A DNA stretch of 64,000 nucleotides, from assembly GCA_019752335.1 (NCBI GenBank), contig JAIEMJ010000013.1, forward strand, positions 1 through 64,000. The letters are read 5' to 3'. The DNA comes from Bryobacteraceae bacterium (GTDB taxonomy: Bacteria > Acidobacteriota > Terriglobia > Bryobacterales > Bryobacteraceae). This document shows, piece by piece, positions 42,176 to 51,080 of this stretch (positions within the stretch are counted from its first letter, which is position 1; each line of letters begins with the position of its first letter). The position numbers and the translations under genes were made by a program. The notes beneath the pieces were generated by a model. It was not told the DNA's origin. It was given only the letters and a program-made list of their open reading frames with translations, and made no database searches.

Positions 42176-45100
42176 ATGTTCGGCTCGCTGTTCCGCTTCG
42201 AGCTTGGGCTGTGGCTGCGCGGCACGATGGTCTACGTCTTCTTCCTCGTCGTGGGCCTGATGGTGTTCGGCGCCGTGAGTTCGGACAAAGTGATTATCGG
42301 GCGAGCGCTCGAGAACACTTATCGCAATGCGCCGTTTGTGGTGGAGAACTTTTACTCCATCATGTGTATCCTCACGCTGCTAATGACGACAGCCTTCGTC
42401 AACAGCGCCGCCACGCGGGATTTCTCGCAGAACACCTACCAGCTCCTCTTTACCACGCCCCTGAAGAAGCGCGACTATTTGTTGGCCCGCTTTTTCGGGT
42501 CGTCCTTGGTGGCAGTGCTGCCGTTGCTGGGGGTGAGCGCGGCGATTATCATCGCGAAATACATGCCCTGGGTGGATGCCGAACGCTGGGGACCGATTCA
42601 TTGGATGTCGCACGTGCATGGTCTTCTGCTTTTCGCGGTGCCGAACACGCTCTTCATCGCCGCAATCATCTTTGCCATTGCGGTGTTAACCCGCAGCACG
42701 ATCACCTCGTTTCTCGGCGCGCTGATCCTGCTGGTGGCTTACACGGTGGCGGAGACGTTTCTGGAAGACATCGATAACGAACAGGTCGCCATGTTACTCG
42801 ATCCCTTCGCCATCCGCACGTTCGGAGTGATGACGAAGTACTGGACGGTGGCGGAGCGCAATACGCTGTCGTTGGGGCTGGAAGGCATGCTGTTGTGGAA
42901 TCGTTTGCTTTGGATGACGGTTGGAGCGGGCATCTTCGCCTTTGCTTATCGCCGTTTTTCTTTCGCCGAGCGAAGCCGCAAGGGCAAGGCGGAAGTTGCG
43001 GAATCCACGCCGCCGGCGCGCCTCGCCCCGGCCATCGACGCCAAGCCGGCCAACGCGTGGAGCCAATTCCTGGGCGCTACGCAGGTGGAGTTCTGGGGAT
43101 TGGTGAAGCAAGTATCGTTTATTGTGATCGTCGTCGCCGCGCTGTTGAACATGGTACCGGCCCTAATTTTTAATGCCACCGAGAGTTACGGCGTATCGAG
43201 TTTCCCGGTAACCTACCTGGTCATCGAGATGATCGAGGGGTCGCTGTATCTCTTTAACATCGCCATTATCACTTACTTCGCGGGAGTGCTGGTTTGGAAG
43301 GAACGCGATGCCCACATCGACGACATCCACGATGCCCTGCCCCACGCTACGTGGATCGCGTACGCGTCGAAGTTCGTGACGCTCCTCGGAGTTCTGGCCT
43401 TGGTGCAAGGCCTGGCGATGCTGACGGGCGTCCTGGTGCAGACGTTCAAAGGTTACACCCGCTACCAGCTTTGGCTATACGTGACGGACTTATTCTTCGT
43501 GGACTTTACGCTCTTCTTTTTCCTGGCGGTGTTGGCCTTCTTCATCCACGTTTTGTGTCCGAACAAGTACCTTGGATACTTCGCCTATATTGCTTTCCTG
43601 ATCATGAACGCCTTCGTGTGGAATGCTCTGGACATTTCCAGCCGTCTGGTCCGCTACGGTAGCCGGCCGCCCATGACTTACTCGGATTTCTTTGCCTATG
43701 CGCCGTACGCAACGGCCTGGAGTTGGTTTACTGGGTATTGGCTGCTGCTGGCCGGGCTGCTGATCCTGGCTTCGCTGGCCTACTGGCAGCGCGGCCGGGA
43801 GACGGCCTGGGCCCTGCGCCAACGCGAGGCGACGACGCGCCTCTCCGGCGGATGGGGTAAGCTGGCGCTGGCCTGCGTCGCACTCTTCGTACTGACGGGT
43901 GGATGGATCTACTACAACACCAAGGTGGTGAATACTTACATTTCGGCCGACGAGACGAAAGACCGCCGGGCGGAATACGAGAAACTCTACAAGAAGCTGG
44001 AACAAGTGCCCCAGCCGCGCATTACTTCGGTTCGTTACGACATCGCCCTCCGGCCGGAGACACGGTCCATGACGCTGAAGGCGGTGCAGGTGATTCGCAA
44101 CAAGCATACGGCGCCGATTGATACGCTCTACCTGAATGTCAACGACGACTTCCAACTGGAAGCCAGCATTGACGGCGCGAAATTGGCCAAGGAAGACAAG
44201 CGCCTGAATTTCCGGACCTACCAGTTGCAACCGGCGATGCAGCCGGGAGAAGAACGCCAGATGCGCTACACGGTGAGCTATGAGCCGCGAGGCTTCGAGA
44301 ACTCACTGAGTGTGACACGGCTGGTGCAGAACGGCACGTTTTTCAGCACGGACGTCGTGCCGCAGATCGGCTACCAGGCGGAGAACGAACTGACGCAGCG
44401 AAATGACCGCAAGAAGCGTGGCCTGAAGGACAAAGATACGATGCCGGCCTTGGAGCGAGACTGCACCGCGAATTGCATGAACACGTACATCAGCAATAAC
44501 TCGGATTGGGTGGAGGTAGAAACTACGATCTCCACCGCACCGGACCAGATCGCGATCGCGCCGGGCGCGCTACAGAAGGAGTGGCGGCAGGACGGCCGCC
44601 GTTACTTTACCTACAAGCTGGACCATGCGTCACTGAACTTTTACTCCTTCGTCTCCGCCGACTACCGGGTGGCGCGGGAGAAGTGGAACGGCATCGATAT
44701 CGAGGTCTATCATCATCCGGAACACGCCTGGAACGTGCCGAAGATGCTCAGCGCGGTGCGGAAAAGCCTGGAGTATTACACGGCAAACTACGGCCCCTAC
44801 CGGCACAAGCAGGCGCGCATTATCGAGTTTCCTCGCGTCGCGAGTTTCGCGCAAGCCTTCCCGGGCACGATGCCCTATTCGGAGAGTATCGGCTTTATCG
44901 CCAACCTGACCGATCCCGAGGATATCGACAAGGTCTATTACGTTGTCGCGCACGAGATGGCGCATCAATGGTGGGCGCATCAGGTAATTGGCGCCAACAT
45001 GCAGGGCGGTACGTTACTGTCGGAGACCCTGGCGCAGTATTCGGCGCTAATGGTGATGGAGAAGGAATATGGCCGCGACCAGATGCGTAAGTTTCTCGCT

Positions 45101-45739
45101 TACGAGATGGACATCTACTTACGCAGCCGGGGACGCGAGTTACTGAAGGAGCGCCCCTTGCTGCGGGTGGAAGCCCAACAAGGCTATATCCATTACAACA
45201 AGGGCAGCGTCGTGATGTATCAGATGAAAGAGCTGATCGGCGAGGAGGCCGTGAACCGCGCGCTGAAGAAACTGGTGGACCGGTACGCCTACGCCGAGGC
45301 TCCGTATCCCGCCTCCTACGTGCTGTTGGACGCGCTACGGGAAGAGACGCCCGCAGATTTGCAACCGAAGCTGGAAGACCTTTTCGAGCACATTACGTTA
45401 CACTCCAACCGCACGCTATCGGCCAAGGCCACCAAACGCCCGGACGGCAAGTACGACGTGGAACTGGAGCTTGAGTCGCATAAGTTCCGCGCGAGTGACA
45501 AGGGACAGGAGACCGAAGTCAACTTGGACGGCATGGTGGAGGTGGGCGCATTCGCCGCGCCCCCCAAGGGCAAGAAGTATGGCAAGACGCTCTACCGGGC
45601 CAGCGTGCCGGCGAGAGCCGGCAGGTCCACGGCGCGATTCACGGTGGACGCGCTTCCGGAGAAGGCGGGCATCGATCCGTTTCACCTGCTGATTGACCGG
45701 GTGCCGGACGACAATTTGAAGAAGGTCGCGATAAACTAA
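42176..45739 (+). CDS. ABC permease fused to M1 aminopeptidase
   Basis: A 1,187-residue membrane protein. Residues about 1-580 hold an ABC-2-like permease with around twelve hydrophobic helices in two sets. After a final helix (LALACVALFVLTGGWIYY) the extracytoplasmic part is an M1 metallopeptidase with zinc motif HEMAHQWWAHQV and the downstream Glu in LLSETLAQYSALMVMEKEYG. The fusion suggests that peptides are transported and trimmed, or that an exported peptide is processed. I choose ATG 42176, just after the ATPase stop; the frame opens earlier inside the ATPase gene. Related fusions exist in Acidobacteria and Bacteroidetes; the substrate is unknown. Confidence 0.92.
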   Translation: MFGSLFRFELGLWLRGTMVYVFFLVVGLMVFGAVSSDKVIIGRALENTYRNAPFVVENFYSIMCILTLLMTTAFVNSAATRDFSQNTYQLLFTTPLKKRDYLLARFFGSSLVAVLPLLGVSAAIIIAKYMPWVDAERWGPIHWMSHVHGLLLFAVPNTLFIAAIIFAIAVLTRSTITSFLGALILLVAYTVAETFLEDIDNEQVAMLLDPFAIRTFGVMTKYWTVAERNTLSLGLEGMLLWNRLLWMTVGAGIFAFAYRRFSFAERSRKGKAEVAESTPPARLAPAIDAKPANAWSQFLGATQVEFWGLVKQVSFIVIVVAALLNMVPALIFNATESYGVSSFPVTYLVIEMIEGSLYLFNIAIITYFAGVLVWKERDAHIDDIHDALPHATWIAYASKFVTLLGVLALVQGLAMLTGVLVQTFKGYTRYQLWLYVTDLFFVDFTLFFFLAVLAFFIHVLCPNKYLGYFAYIAFLIMNAFVWNALDISSRLVRYGSRPPMTYSDFFAYAPYATAWSWFTGYWLLLAGLLILASLAYWQRGRETAWALRQREATTRLSGGWGKLALACVALFVLTGGWIYYNTKVVNTYISADETKDRRAEYEKLYKKLEQVPQPRITSVRYDIALRPETRSMTLKAVQVIRNKHTAPIDTLYLNVNDDFQLEASIDGAKLAKEDKRLNFRTYQLQPAMQPGEERQMRYTVSYEPRGFENSLSVTRLVQNGTFFSTDVVPQIGYQAENELTQRNDRKKRGLKDKDTMPALERDCTANCMNTYISNNSDWVEVETTISTAPDQIAIAPGALQKEWRQDGRRYFTYKLDHASLNFYSFVSADYRVAREKWNGIDIEVYHHPEHAWNVPKMLSAVRKSLEYYTANYGPYRHKQARIIEFPRVASFAQAFPGTMPYSESIGFIANLTDPEDIDKVYYVVAHEMAHQWWAHQVIGANMQGGTLLSETLAQYSALMVMEKEYGRDQMRKFLAYEMDIYLRSRGRELLKERPLLRVEAQQGYIHYNKGSVVMYQMKELIGEEAVNRALKKLVDRYAYAEAPYPASYVLLDALREETPADLQPKLEDLFEHITLHSNRTLSAKATKRPDGKYDVELELESHKFRASDKGQETEVNLDGMVEVGAFAAPPKGKKYGKTLYRASVPARAGRSTARFTVDALPEKAGIDPFHLLIDRVPDDNLKKVAIN

Positions 45740-45742
45740 GGC

Positions 45743-47194
45743 GTGGCGGAACGCTTCGGGCAACGCTTTTCGGAGTTACTACCGCGGCCCCGTTTGCGGC
45801 GCGCGATGCCCGCGCTACTCTCGGCGCCGTCGTCGCCCATTTGGCGTTTTCCGCCCTTGGCGGGACTCTTCGGCAACCTCAAGGTGCGGCCGAAGTTCAT
45901 GGTGCTGCACAACCTGTTCTTTGTGCTGCTGACGGCCACCATTTACTTTTCGCTCATCCCGTTCATCGAACAGCGCATTAACGCGGCGCGGGCGCGGGAG
46001 GAGTCGGTGTTGATGCGCGCGTTCATGGCGGACCGCGTCCCGCCGGAGTATCTCCCGGTGACGGGCATGGCGCGCGACTTACAGCTTCCCGCGGAAGCGC
46101 AAGGTTTCCTGAAGGACTATCCTCTCGCGGCTTACCGGCATCGCTTCGAGGCGCGCGAGTTCTTCTTTCGCCGCCTGGCGGAACCGGGACAGTACCAGCG
46201 GGTCGAGTTCCCCTCGGATGTCTACGACTCGTTCACCCGTCGCGTCCGGTTGACCCTGTTCCTGGTGCTGGGTGCGATCTACATTCTGTCGGTGTTGGCG
46301 CTCGAACTGCTGATCATGCCGCGCTACGTCTATTCGCGCATCCGCATGATGCTGGACGCCGACCGCGCGGTGCGCGAGAACCGGCGCGATGACGAGATGA
46401 TCGAACCCGAACGAATTCTGGACGATGAGATCGGGCAGATCATGCAGTCGCGGAACGTGACAGTGCAGGCGCTGCGGCAGCACGAAGACGAGTTGGCGCG
46501 AGCGCTCGAAACGCTGGAAGCGCAGGACCGGCTGGCTTCGCTGGGATTGCTATCGGCCTCCGTGGCGCACGAGCTCAACACGCCGTTGTCGGTGTTACTC
46601 GGGTCACTCGAAAAGATGGCGGAGTTGCCTTGCGACTCAGCCACGCGCCAACGGCTGGATCGCATGCTGCGGGTGACGCAGCGCATCAAGAAGATCAGCG
46701 AGAGCCTGATCGACTTCGCTCGCGTCCGGCGCGACGTCTTTGAGCCGGTGCGTTTGCAGCCCCTGATTCAAGAGGCCTGGGACCTGGTGGGGATCGACGA
46801 GAAGGCCACGTCCGTGCACTTTACGAACGCCGTCGGACCCATCGATACGGCGATGGGGAACGGCGACCGCCTTATCCAGGTTTTCGTCAATCTGCTGCGC
46901 AACGCCTTGAACGCGATCAAGCCGGGCGGGCAGATTGAGGTCCACAGCTTCGTGACCCTGGAGGCCGGACGCCGTTGGCTGCATCTGAAAGTGGAAGACA
47001 ATGGCCCGGGGATTCCGCCCGAGGTGCTGCCCGAGATCTTCGATGCCTTCGTGAGCACGCGCCTGGATTCGCGCGGCACCGGTTTGGGCCTGACCATCGC
47101 CGACGGCATCGTGAACCAGCATGGCGGTACAATCGCAGCAGCCAACCGCGCCACCGGCGGCGCGTGCCTGGAAGTAAAATTGCCGGCCGCATAA
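45743..47194 (+). CDS. Sensor histidine kinase
   Basis: A 483-residue kinase with GTG start 3 bp after the permease-peptidase stop. Two transmembrane helices (VLHNLFFVLLTATIYFSLI and LFLVLGAIYILSVLALELLIM) frame a periplasmic segment of about 90 residues. A linker follows, then HisKA with phospho-acceptor H276 (LSASVAHELNTPLSVLLGS) and HATPase_c (NLLRNALNAIKPGG, VEDNGPGIPP, GTGLGLTIADGIV). It very likely phosphorylates the REC-XRE protein encoded next and may sense the product or cargo of the linked ABC/M1 system. Confidence 0.92.
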   Translation: MAERFGQRFSELLPRPRLRRAMPALLSAPSSPIWRFPPLAGLFGNLKVRPKFMVLHNLFFVLLTATIYFSLIPFIEQRINAARAREESVLMRAFMADRVPPEYLPVTGMARDLQLPAEAQGFLKDYPLAAYRHRFEAREFFFRRLAEPGQYQRVEFPSDVYDSFTRRVRLTLFLVLGAIYILSVLALELLIMPRYVYSRIRMMLDADRAVRENRRDDEMIEPERILDDEIGQIMQSRNVTVQALRQHEDELARALETLEAQDRLASLGLLSASVAHELNTPLSVLLGSLEKMAELPCDSATRQRLDRMLRVTQRIKKISESLIDFARVRRDVFEPVRLQPLIQEAWDLVGIDEKATSVHFTNAVGPIDTAMGNGDRLIQVFVNLLRNALNAIKPGGQIEVHSFVTLEAGRRWLHLKVEDNGPGIPPEVLPEIFDAFVSTRLDSRGTGLGLTIADGIVNQHGGTIAAANRATGGACLEVKLPAA

Positions 47195-47197
47195 ACG

Positions 47198-47833
47198 ATG
47201 AGTACTGACAGCCTCCAACCGATTGACCCTTCCTTAGTCGACATCGCCGTCCTGGATGATGACAGCGACTTCCGCCAGTATCTGGAGGATTTCCTGCGGG
47301 ACGAGGGCGGCTTCGCCGTGCGCACCTGCGCGACGCCCGAAGCCCTGTACGAAGCCTGCGACGCCCGCCTGCCCGACATCATTCTGCTCGACATGAAGAT
47401 GGGCCAGGCGTCCGGCGATCAGGTGATCGAGCAGTTGCTGCAGCGCTGGCCGGGCCTTTGCGTGGTCGTGATCACGGGCTACCCGTCGCTCGAGGATATG
47501 CGGGCGACGTTTAAGCTGAAGGTATTCGACTACCTGGCCAAGCCATTCTCCGTCACCCACCTGCGGCAAACGTTGAAGAACGCGGTGGAGGCCTTCGGCT
47601 TCGGGCGCGCCCTGCAGGACCGGCTGCGCGAGCGGCTGGGCCATCGCTTAAAGTTGATGCGCGTGGAGCGCGACTGGTCCTTGAAGCAGATCTCGACGAT
47701 GACGCGGCTGAGCGTTTCGCAGATCTCGTCGATTGAGCGGGGCGCGCATTTGCCGTCGATGGAATCGCTGATTGCCATCGCCCGGGCGTTTGGCAAAAAG
47801 CCGTCGGAGATTCTCGGGTCGATCGAATTCTAA
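47198..47833 (+). CDS. Response regulator with XRE-type helix-turn-helix output
   Basis: A 211-residue regulator. Receiver domain (about 14-130) with acidic residues in AVLDDDSDF, phosphoacceptor D65 (IILLDMKMGQ) and Lys in YLAKPFS. The output domain (about 148-211) is a Cro/C1-type HTH: LKLMRVERDWSLKQISTMTR, then LSVSQISSIERGAHLPS. Most response regulators use winged-helix, LuxR or Fis-type outputs; XRE outputs are uncommon. It lies 3 bp after the kinase gene and is its probable partner. Confidence 0.92.
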   Translation: MSTDSLQPIDPSLVDIAVLDDDSDFRQYLEDFLRDEGGFAVRTCATPEALYEACDARLPDIILLDMKMGQASGDQVIEQLLQRWPGLCVVVITGYPSLEDMRATFKLKVFDYLAKPFSVTHLRQTLKNAVEAFGFGRALQDRLRERLGHRLKLMRVERDWSLKQISTMTRLSVSQISSIERGAHLPSMESLIAIARAFGKKPSEILGSIEF

Positions 47834-47851
47834 GCGGTAAACTAGGCTTAG

Positions 47852-48688
47852 ATGACGAAGCCCCCCAGTCCTGCTGATTTACCCAAGTTGCCCATTCAGG
47901 GCGTCCAGAATCTGATTGCCGTCGGATCCGGCAAAGGTGGTGTCGGCAAGACCACCGTCTCCGTGAACCTGGCCATCGCGCTGGCCGGTTTAGGCTACCA
48001 GGTAGGCCTGCTCGATACGGACGTCTACGGCCCGAACGTGCCGCGCATGATGAACATCAGCGATGCGCCGCATTCCATCGGCGACCGCATTCAGCCGCTA
48101 CAGAATTTCGGCGTGGTGGTGATGTCGATGGGCTTTTTGAACCCCGGCGATAAGCCACTCGTCTGGCGCGGACCCATGCTGCATAACGTGATCCAACAGT
48201 TCCTGCGCCAAGTGGATTGGGGGACGCTCGACTACCTGGTGATCGACCTGCCGCCCGGCACGGGCGACGTGGCGCTTTCGCTGATCCAGACGGCGCCGCT
48301 GACGGGCGCCGTGGTGGTAACCACGCCCTCTGACGTATCGCTGGAAGACGCACGCAAAGCCATCAATATGTTTGAGCAAGTGCGAGTGCCGGTGCTGGGC
48401 CTCGTGGAAAACATGAGCTATCTGCTGGTGCCCGGAACGAACGAGAAGATTGACGTGTTCGGGTCAGGCGGCGGACAGAAGACGGCAGAGCAGATGAAGG
48501 TGCCTTTTCTGGGAGAGCTGGCGCTGGTGCCTGAGGTCCGCGTGGGTGGGGATACGGGGCGTCCGGTGACGGTACACGGGGAAAAGGATGAGCGCGCTAC
48601 GCCATTCTATGCGTTGGCCCGGCGGATTACGAAGCGGATCGATGAGGTATCCGCGGTGAAGGGTCCGACGATGACGATTGCGGACTAG
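47852..48688 (+). CDS. mrp: Mrp/NBP35-family P-loop ATPase (ApbC)
   Basis: A 278-residue Mrp ATPase: deviant Walker A GSGKGGVGKTTVSVNLA, switch regions LLDTDVYGPN and LDYLVIDLPPGTGDV. These proteins carry and transfer Fe-S clusters to apoproteins. The N-terminal DUF59 domain of some Mrp proteins is absent, so this is the short form. No CxxC metal-binding pair is apparent near the C-terminus. TAAACT lies 8 bp before the ATG, so it may have its own promoter. The 3' end overlaps the convergent hydratase gene by 62 bp. Confidence 0.9.
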   Translation: MTKPPSPADLPKLPIQGVQNLIAVGSGKGGVGKTTVSVNLAIALAGLGYQVGLLDTDVYGPNVPRMMNISDAPHSIGDRIQPLQNFGVVVMSMGFLNPGDKPLVWRGPMLHNVIQQFLRQVDWGTLDYLVIDLPPGTGDVALSLIQTAPLTGAVVVTTPSDVSLEDARKAINMFEQVRVPVLGLVENMSYLLVPGTNEKIDVFGSGGGQKTAEQMKVPFLGELALVPEVRVGGDTGRPVTVHGEKDERATPFYALARRITKRIDEVSAVKGPTMTIAD

Positions 48689-49433
48689 TTGACGGCCACA
48701 CGGGCGGGCGGCGGGATTCGAAGGCGGCGAGGCCTTCGGCGAAGTCGGGGCTCGAAAAGGTTTTGGCTCGCATTTCGGCGGCTAGGGCTCCGCCTTCCGT
48801 GAGGCTGAGGCTGCGGGAGCGCTCGGCGAAGGTGAGACCGTCGGCGAGGGTTTCGGGAGACCAGTTGGCGAGCATTTGGGCGACGGCGGTGGCGCGGTCG
48901 TCGAGTTCGATGGCGGGGACCACTTCGTGAATGAGCCCGTACTGCAAGGCTTCGTTGGGGCCGAAGATGCGGCCGGTGAGCGATAGCTCGCGCGCGCGCC
49001 GCGGGCCCACGGCGTCGACGATTCCACGATAGACGACGTAGGGCCAGAGGCCGAGGCGGATCTCGGTGAGTCCGAAACTGGTGCCTTGGGCGGCGATAGC
49101 GATGTGCGCGTTGGCGACCAGTCCGAGGCCGCCGGCCAGCGCGGGTCCGTTGATGGCGGCGACGAGCGGCTTGGTGAGCCGGGCGCCGAGCGTGAAGAGG
49201 CGCTCGTGCCAGACGGTAGGATCCTGCACGCGGAGTTCGGCGAGGTCCATGCCGGCGGAGAAGACTTTGCCTTGCGCGTCGAGGAGGATGGCGCCGACGG
49301 AAGGGTCGGGGTCCTCGCAGGCTTCGACGATGGCACGGCAAAGCTCGAGATTCAGGGCGTTGCGCTTCTCTTCCCTGGCTAGCGTCAGGCGGAGTAGGCG
49401 GCCTTCGCGGGAGATGAGCAGACTAGAGCTCAC
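48627..49433 (-). CDS. Enoyl-CoA hydratase/isomerase family protein
   Basis: A 268-residue crotonase-fold protein: oxyanion-hole segment AQGKVFSAGMDLAEL and AAINGPALAGGLGLVANAHI, later GLTEIRLGLWPYV. In place of the usual catalytic Glu pair only partial matches are seen, so exact reaction is uncertain. It lies at the end of the operon carboxyltransferase-AtuA-AtuA-like and probably hydrates an unsaturated branched acyl-CoA. The last about 20 residues overlap mrp on the other strand and look unstructured. Confidence 0.85.
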   Translation of the reverse strand: MSSSLLISREGRLLRLTLAREEKRNALNLELCRAIVEACEDPDPSVGAILLDAQGKVFSAGMDLAELRVQDPTVWHERLFTLGARLTKPLVAAINGPALAGGLGLVANAHIAIAAQGTSFGLTEIRLGLWPYVVYRGIVDAVGPRRARELSLTGRIFGPNEALQYGLIHEVVPAIELDDRATAVAQMLANWSPETLADGLTFAERSRSLSLTEGGALAAEMRAKTFSSPDFAEGLAAFESRRPPVWPSTSPQSSSSDPSPRIPHRSAS

Positions 49434-49749
49434 CGTCGGCGACCTCGATCTCCATGCGGAGTAAGGCCGCCGACATCGTCTTCCCTTGCGCGTCGATGCG
49501 CAGAGATAACGTCCCGCCGCCGCCGAGAGATTCGTGTAAGAGGAAATTCAAAGCGCCTAAATTCGGTAACTCGAAGCGTTCTACCTCGCCTTTGACAAAG
49601 TTTCCAAAGTAAGACTTTACACGCTCCGCCGTTACTTCGCGGACTAACACCGGATAATGCTGCGGCTGGTACGCAATTACGCCGATATTGGCCATGTCGC
49701 CCTTGTCGCCAGAGCGGGCGTGGGCAATTTCCGAGAGAGCGATCTTCAT
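49423..49749 (-). CDS. AtuA-like C-terminal (ferredoxin-fold) domain protein
   Basis: A 108-residue protein with the typical opening ALSEIAHARSGDKGDMANIG and a mid-part VKSYFGNFVKGEVERFELPN. This domain is the C-terminal half of larger AtuA proteins; here it is encoded separately, its ATG overlapping the stop of the AtuA gene (ATGA, 49746-49749). The two polypeptides presumably form one functional unit. It overlaps the downstream hydratase by 11 bp. Confidence 0.88.
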   Translation of the reverse strand: MKIALSEIAHARSGDKGDMANIGVIAYQPQHYPVLVREVTAERVKSYFGNFVKGEVERFELPNLGALNFLLHESLGGGGTLSLRIDAQGKTMSAALLRMEIEVADGEL

Positions 49750-51080
49750 GCGAATACCTCCACGCTGGTACGAATTTCTTCCCGGGGCACTAACGCCGGC
49801 CAATAAGCGACGACTTCGCGGACCGGCGGACGCCCATCGCCGAAGCCGGTGGCGGTGGGTGGGCCGCTTAGTACTAAGGGAATCAGTTCGCGGGTAAAAC
49901 GGTCAACATCCTTGCGGCTGGGTCCGCGGACGCCGAGACGCAGTTGGACTTCGGGGACATCGGGAAAAGGGAGCGCCGCTGGGCCATGGCAAGCGTTGAA
50001 ACCGAGGATTTCGGCCCAGATTTCGTCGAAAGAGAGCCCCAGTTGCGAAAGGCGTTCGCGGACGATACGCTCAGCGAGCCGGGCTTTGCCGTAGGCTTCC
50101 GGCCAACTATAGACTAACGAGCCAATCGCGTTGTAGCCCCAGTTGTAACTTAGGGAGACTTTCAGAAACGGCGTACGGGCCTTTCCGGCAATGCCGCTGA
50201 CGCGCACGCGGTTCGGGCCGGTATCTTTTAATTGGATGGTGGTGAAGTCGGCGATGCAATCGGGGGTGATGTAATTCTTCGGGTCGCCGAGTTCGTAGAG
50301 TAACTGCTCTTTGACGACGTCGGAACTTACTCTACCGCCGGTGCCTGGATGCTTGGTGACGGTGAAGCTGCCGTCAGGTTCAGCTTCGACAATCGGATAG
50401 CCGATATTGGCGAAATCGGGAATGGTTTGCCAATCCACCTGGCAATTTCCACCGGTGGCTTGCGCGCCGCATTCGATGATGTGCCCGGCGATGGTGCCGG
50501 CGGCGAGTAAGTGGTAATCGTCTTCGCGCCAGCCGAAGCGATGGACCATCGGCGCTAAGGTGAGCGCGGTATCGGTACAGCGGCCGGCGATGATGACCTG
50601 GGCGCCGGTGGCGAGGGCTTCGACCAAAGGAAAAGCGCCGATGTAGGCGTTGGCGGAGAGAACCCGCTCGCGGATGGTGGCGAGGTCTTCGCCGGTGTCC
50701 ATATTTTTGAGCGGGAAGCCGCGGGCGAGTAAGTCGTCGAGGCGGGGGAAGAGATCGTCGCCGTGCACGACGGCCACCTTCAGATCGGGCGCCAGGCGCT
50801 TCACTTCGCGGGCGCAGGCGGCGGGATTGACGCCGCCGGCGTTGGCGATGACGGTGACGCCGCGTTCGCGAAGCTGCTTGGAGAGGCGAGCCATTAAGGG
50901 CGGAAAGTCACGCGCGTAGCCGAGCTCAGGGTTCTCCTGCTTCTGCTTCTGCACGATGGACATGGTGATCTCGGCGAGATAGTCGAGGCAGAGGTAGTCG
51001 ATGGGGCCTTGCTCGACGAGGCGGACTGGGGCTTCGAGCCAGTCCCCCCAGAAGCCTTGGCCGTTGGCGATGCGTATCAT
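49746..51080 (-). CDS. AtuA-family protein (DUF1446)
   Basis: A 444-residue DUF1446 protein. It begins MIRIANGQGFWGDWLEAPVR and contains DYLCLDYLAEITMSIVQKQ, ANAGGVNPAACAREVKRL, AGRCTDTALTLAPMVHRFGW and NITPDCIADFT-like blocks typical of AtuA from acyclic terpene (citronellol/geraniol) degradation. The precise reaction of AtuA is not established. ATGA overlap with the carboxyltransferase upstream (51077-51080) sets the start. It is half of a split AtuA, with the C-terminal domain in the next gene. Confidence 0.9.
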   Translation of the reverse strand: MIRIANGQGFWGDWLEAPVRLVEQGPIDYLCLDYLAEITMSIVQKQKQENPELGYARDFPPLMARLSKQLRERGVTVIANAGGVNPAACAREVKRLAPDLKVAVVHGDDLFPRLDDLLARGFPLKNMDTGEDLATIRERVLSANAYIGAFPLVEALATGAQVIIAGRCTDTALTLAPMVHRFGWREDDYHLLAAGTIAGHIIECGAQATGGNCQVDWQTIPDFANIGYPIVEAEPDGSFTVTKHPGTGGRVSSDVVKEQLLYELGDPKNYITPDCIADFTTIQLKDTGPNRVRVSGIAGKARTPFLKVSLSYNWGYNAIGSLVYSWPEAYGKARLAERIVRERLSQLGLSFDEIWAEILGFNACHGPAALPFPDVPEVQLRLGVRGPSRKDVDRFTRELIPLVLSGPPTATGFGDGRPPVREVVAYWPALVPREEIRTSVEVFA

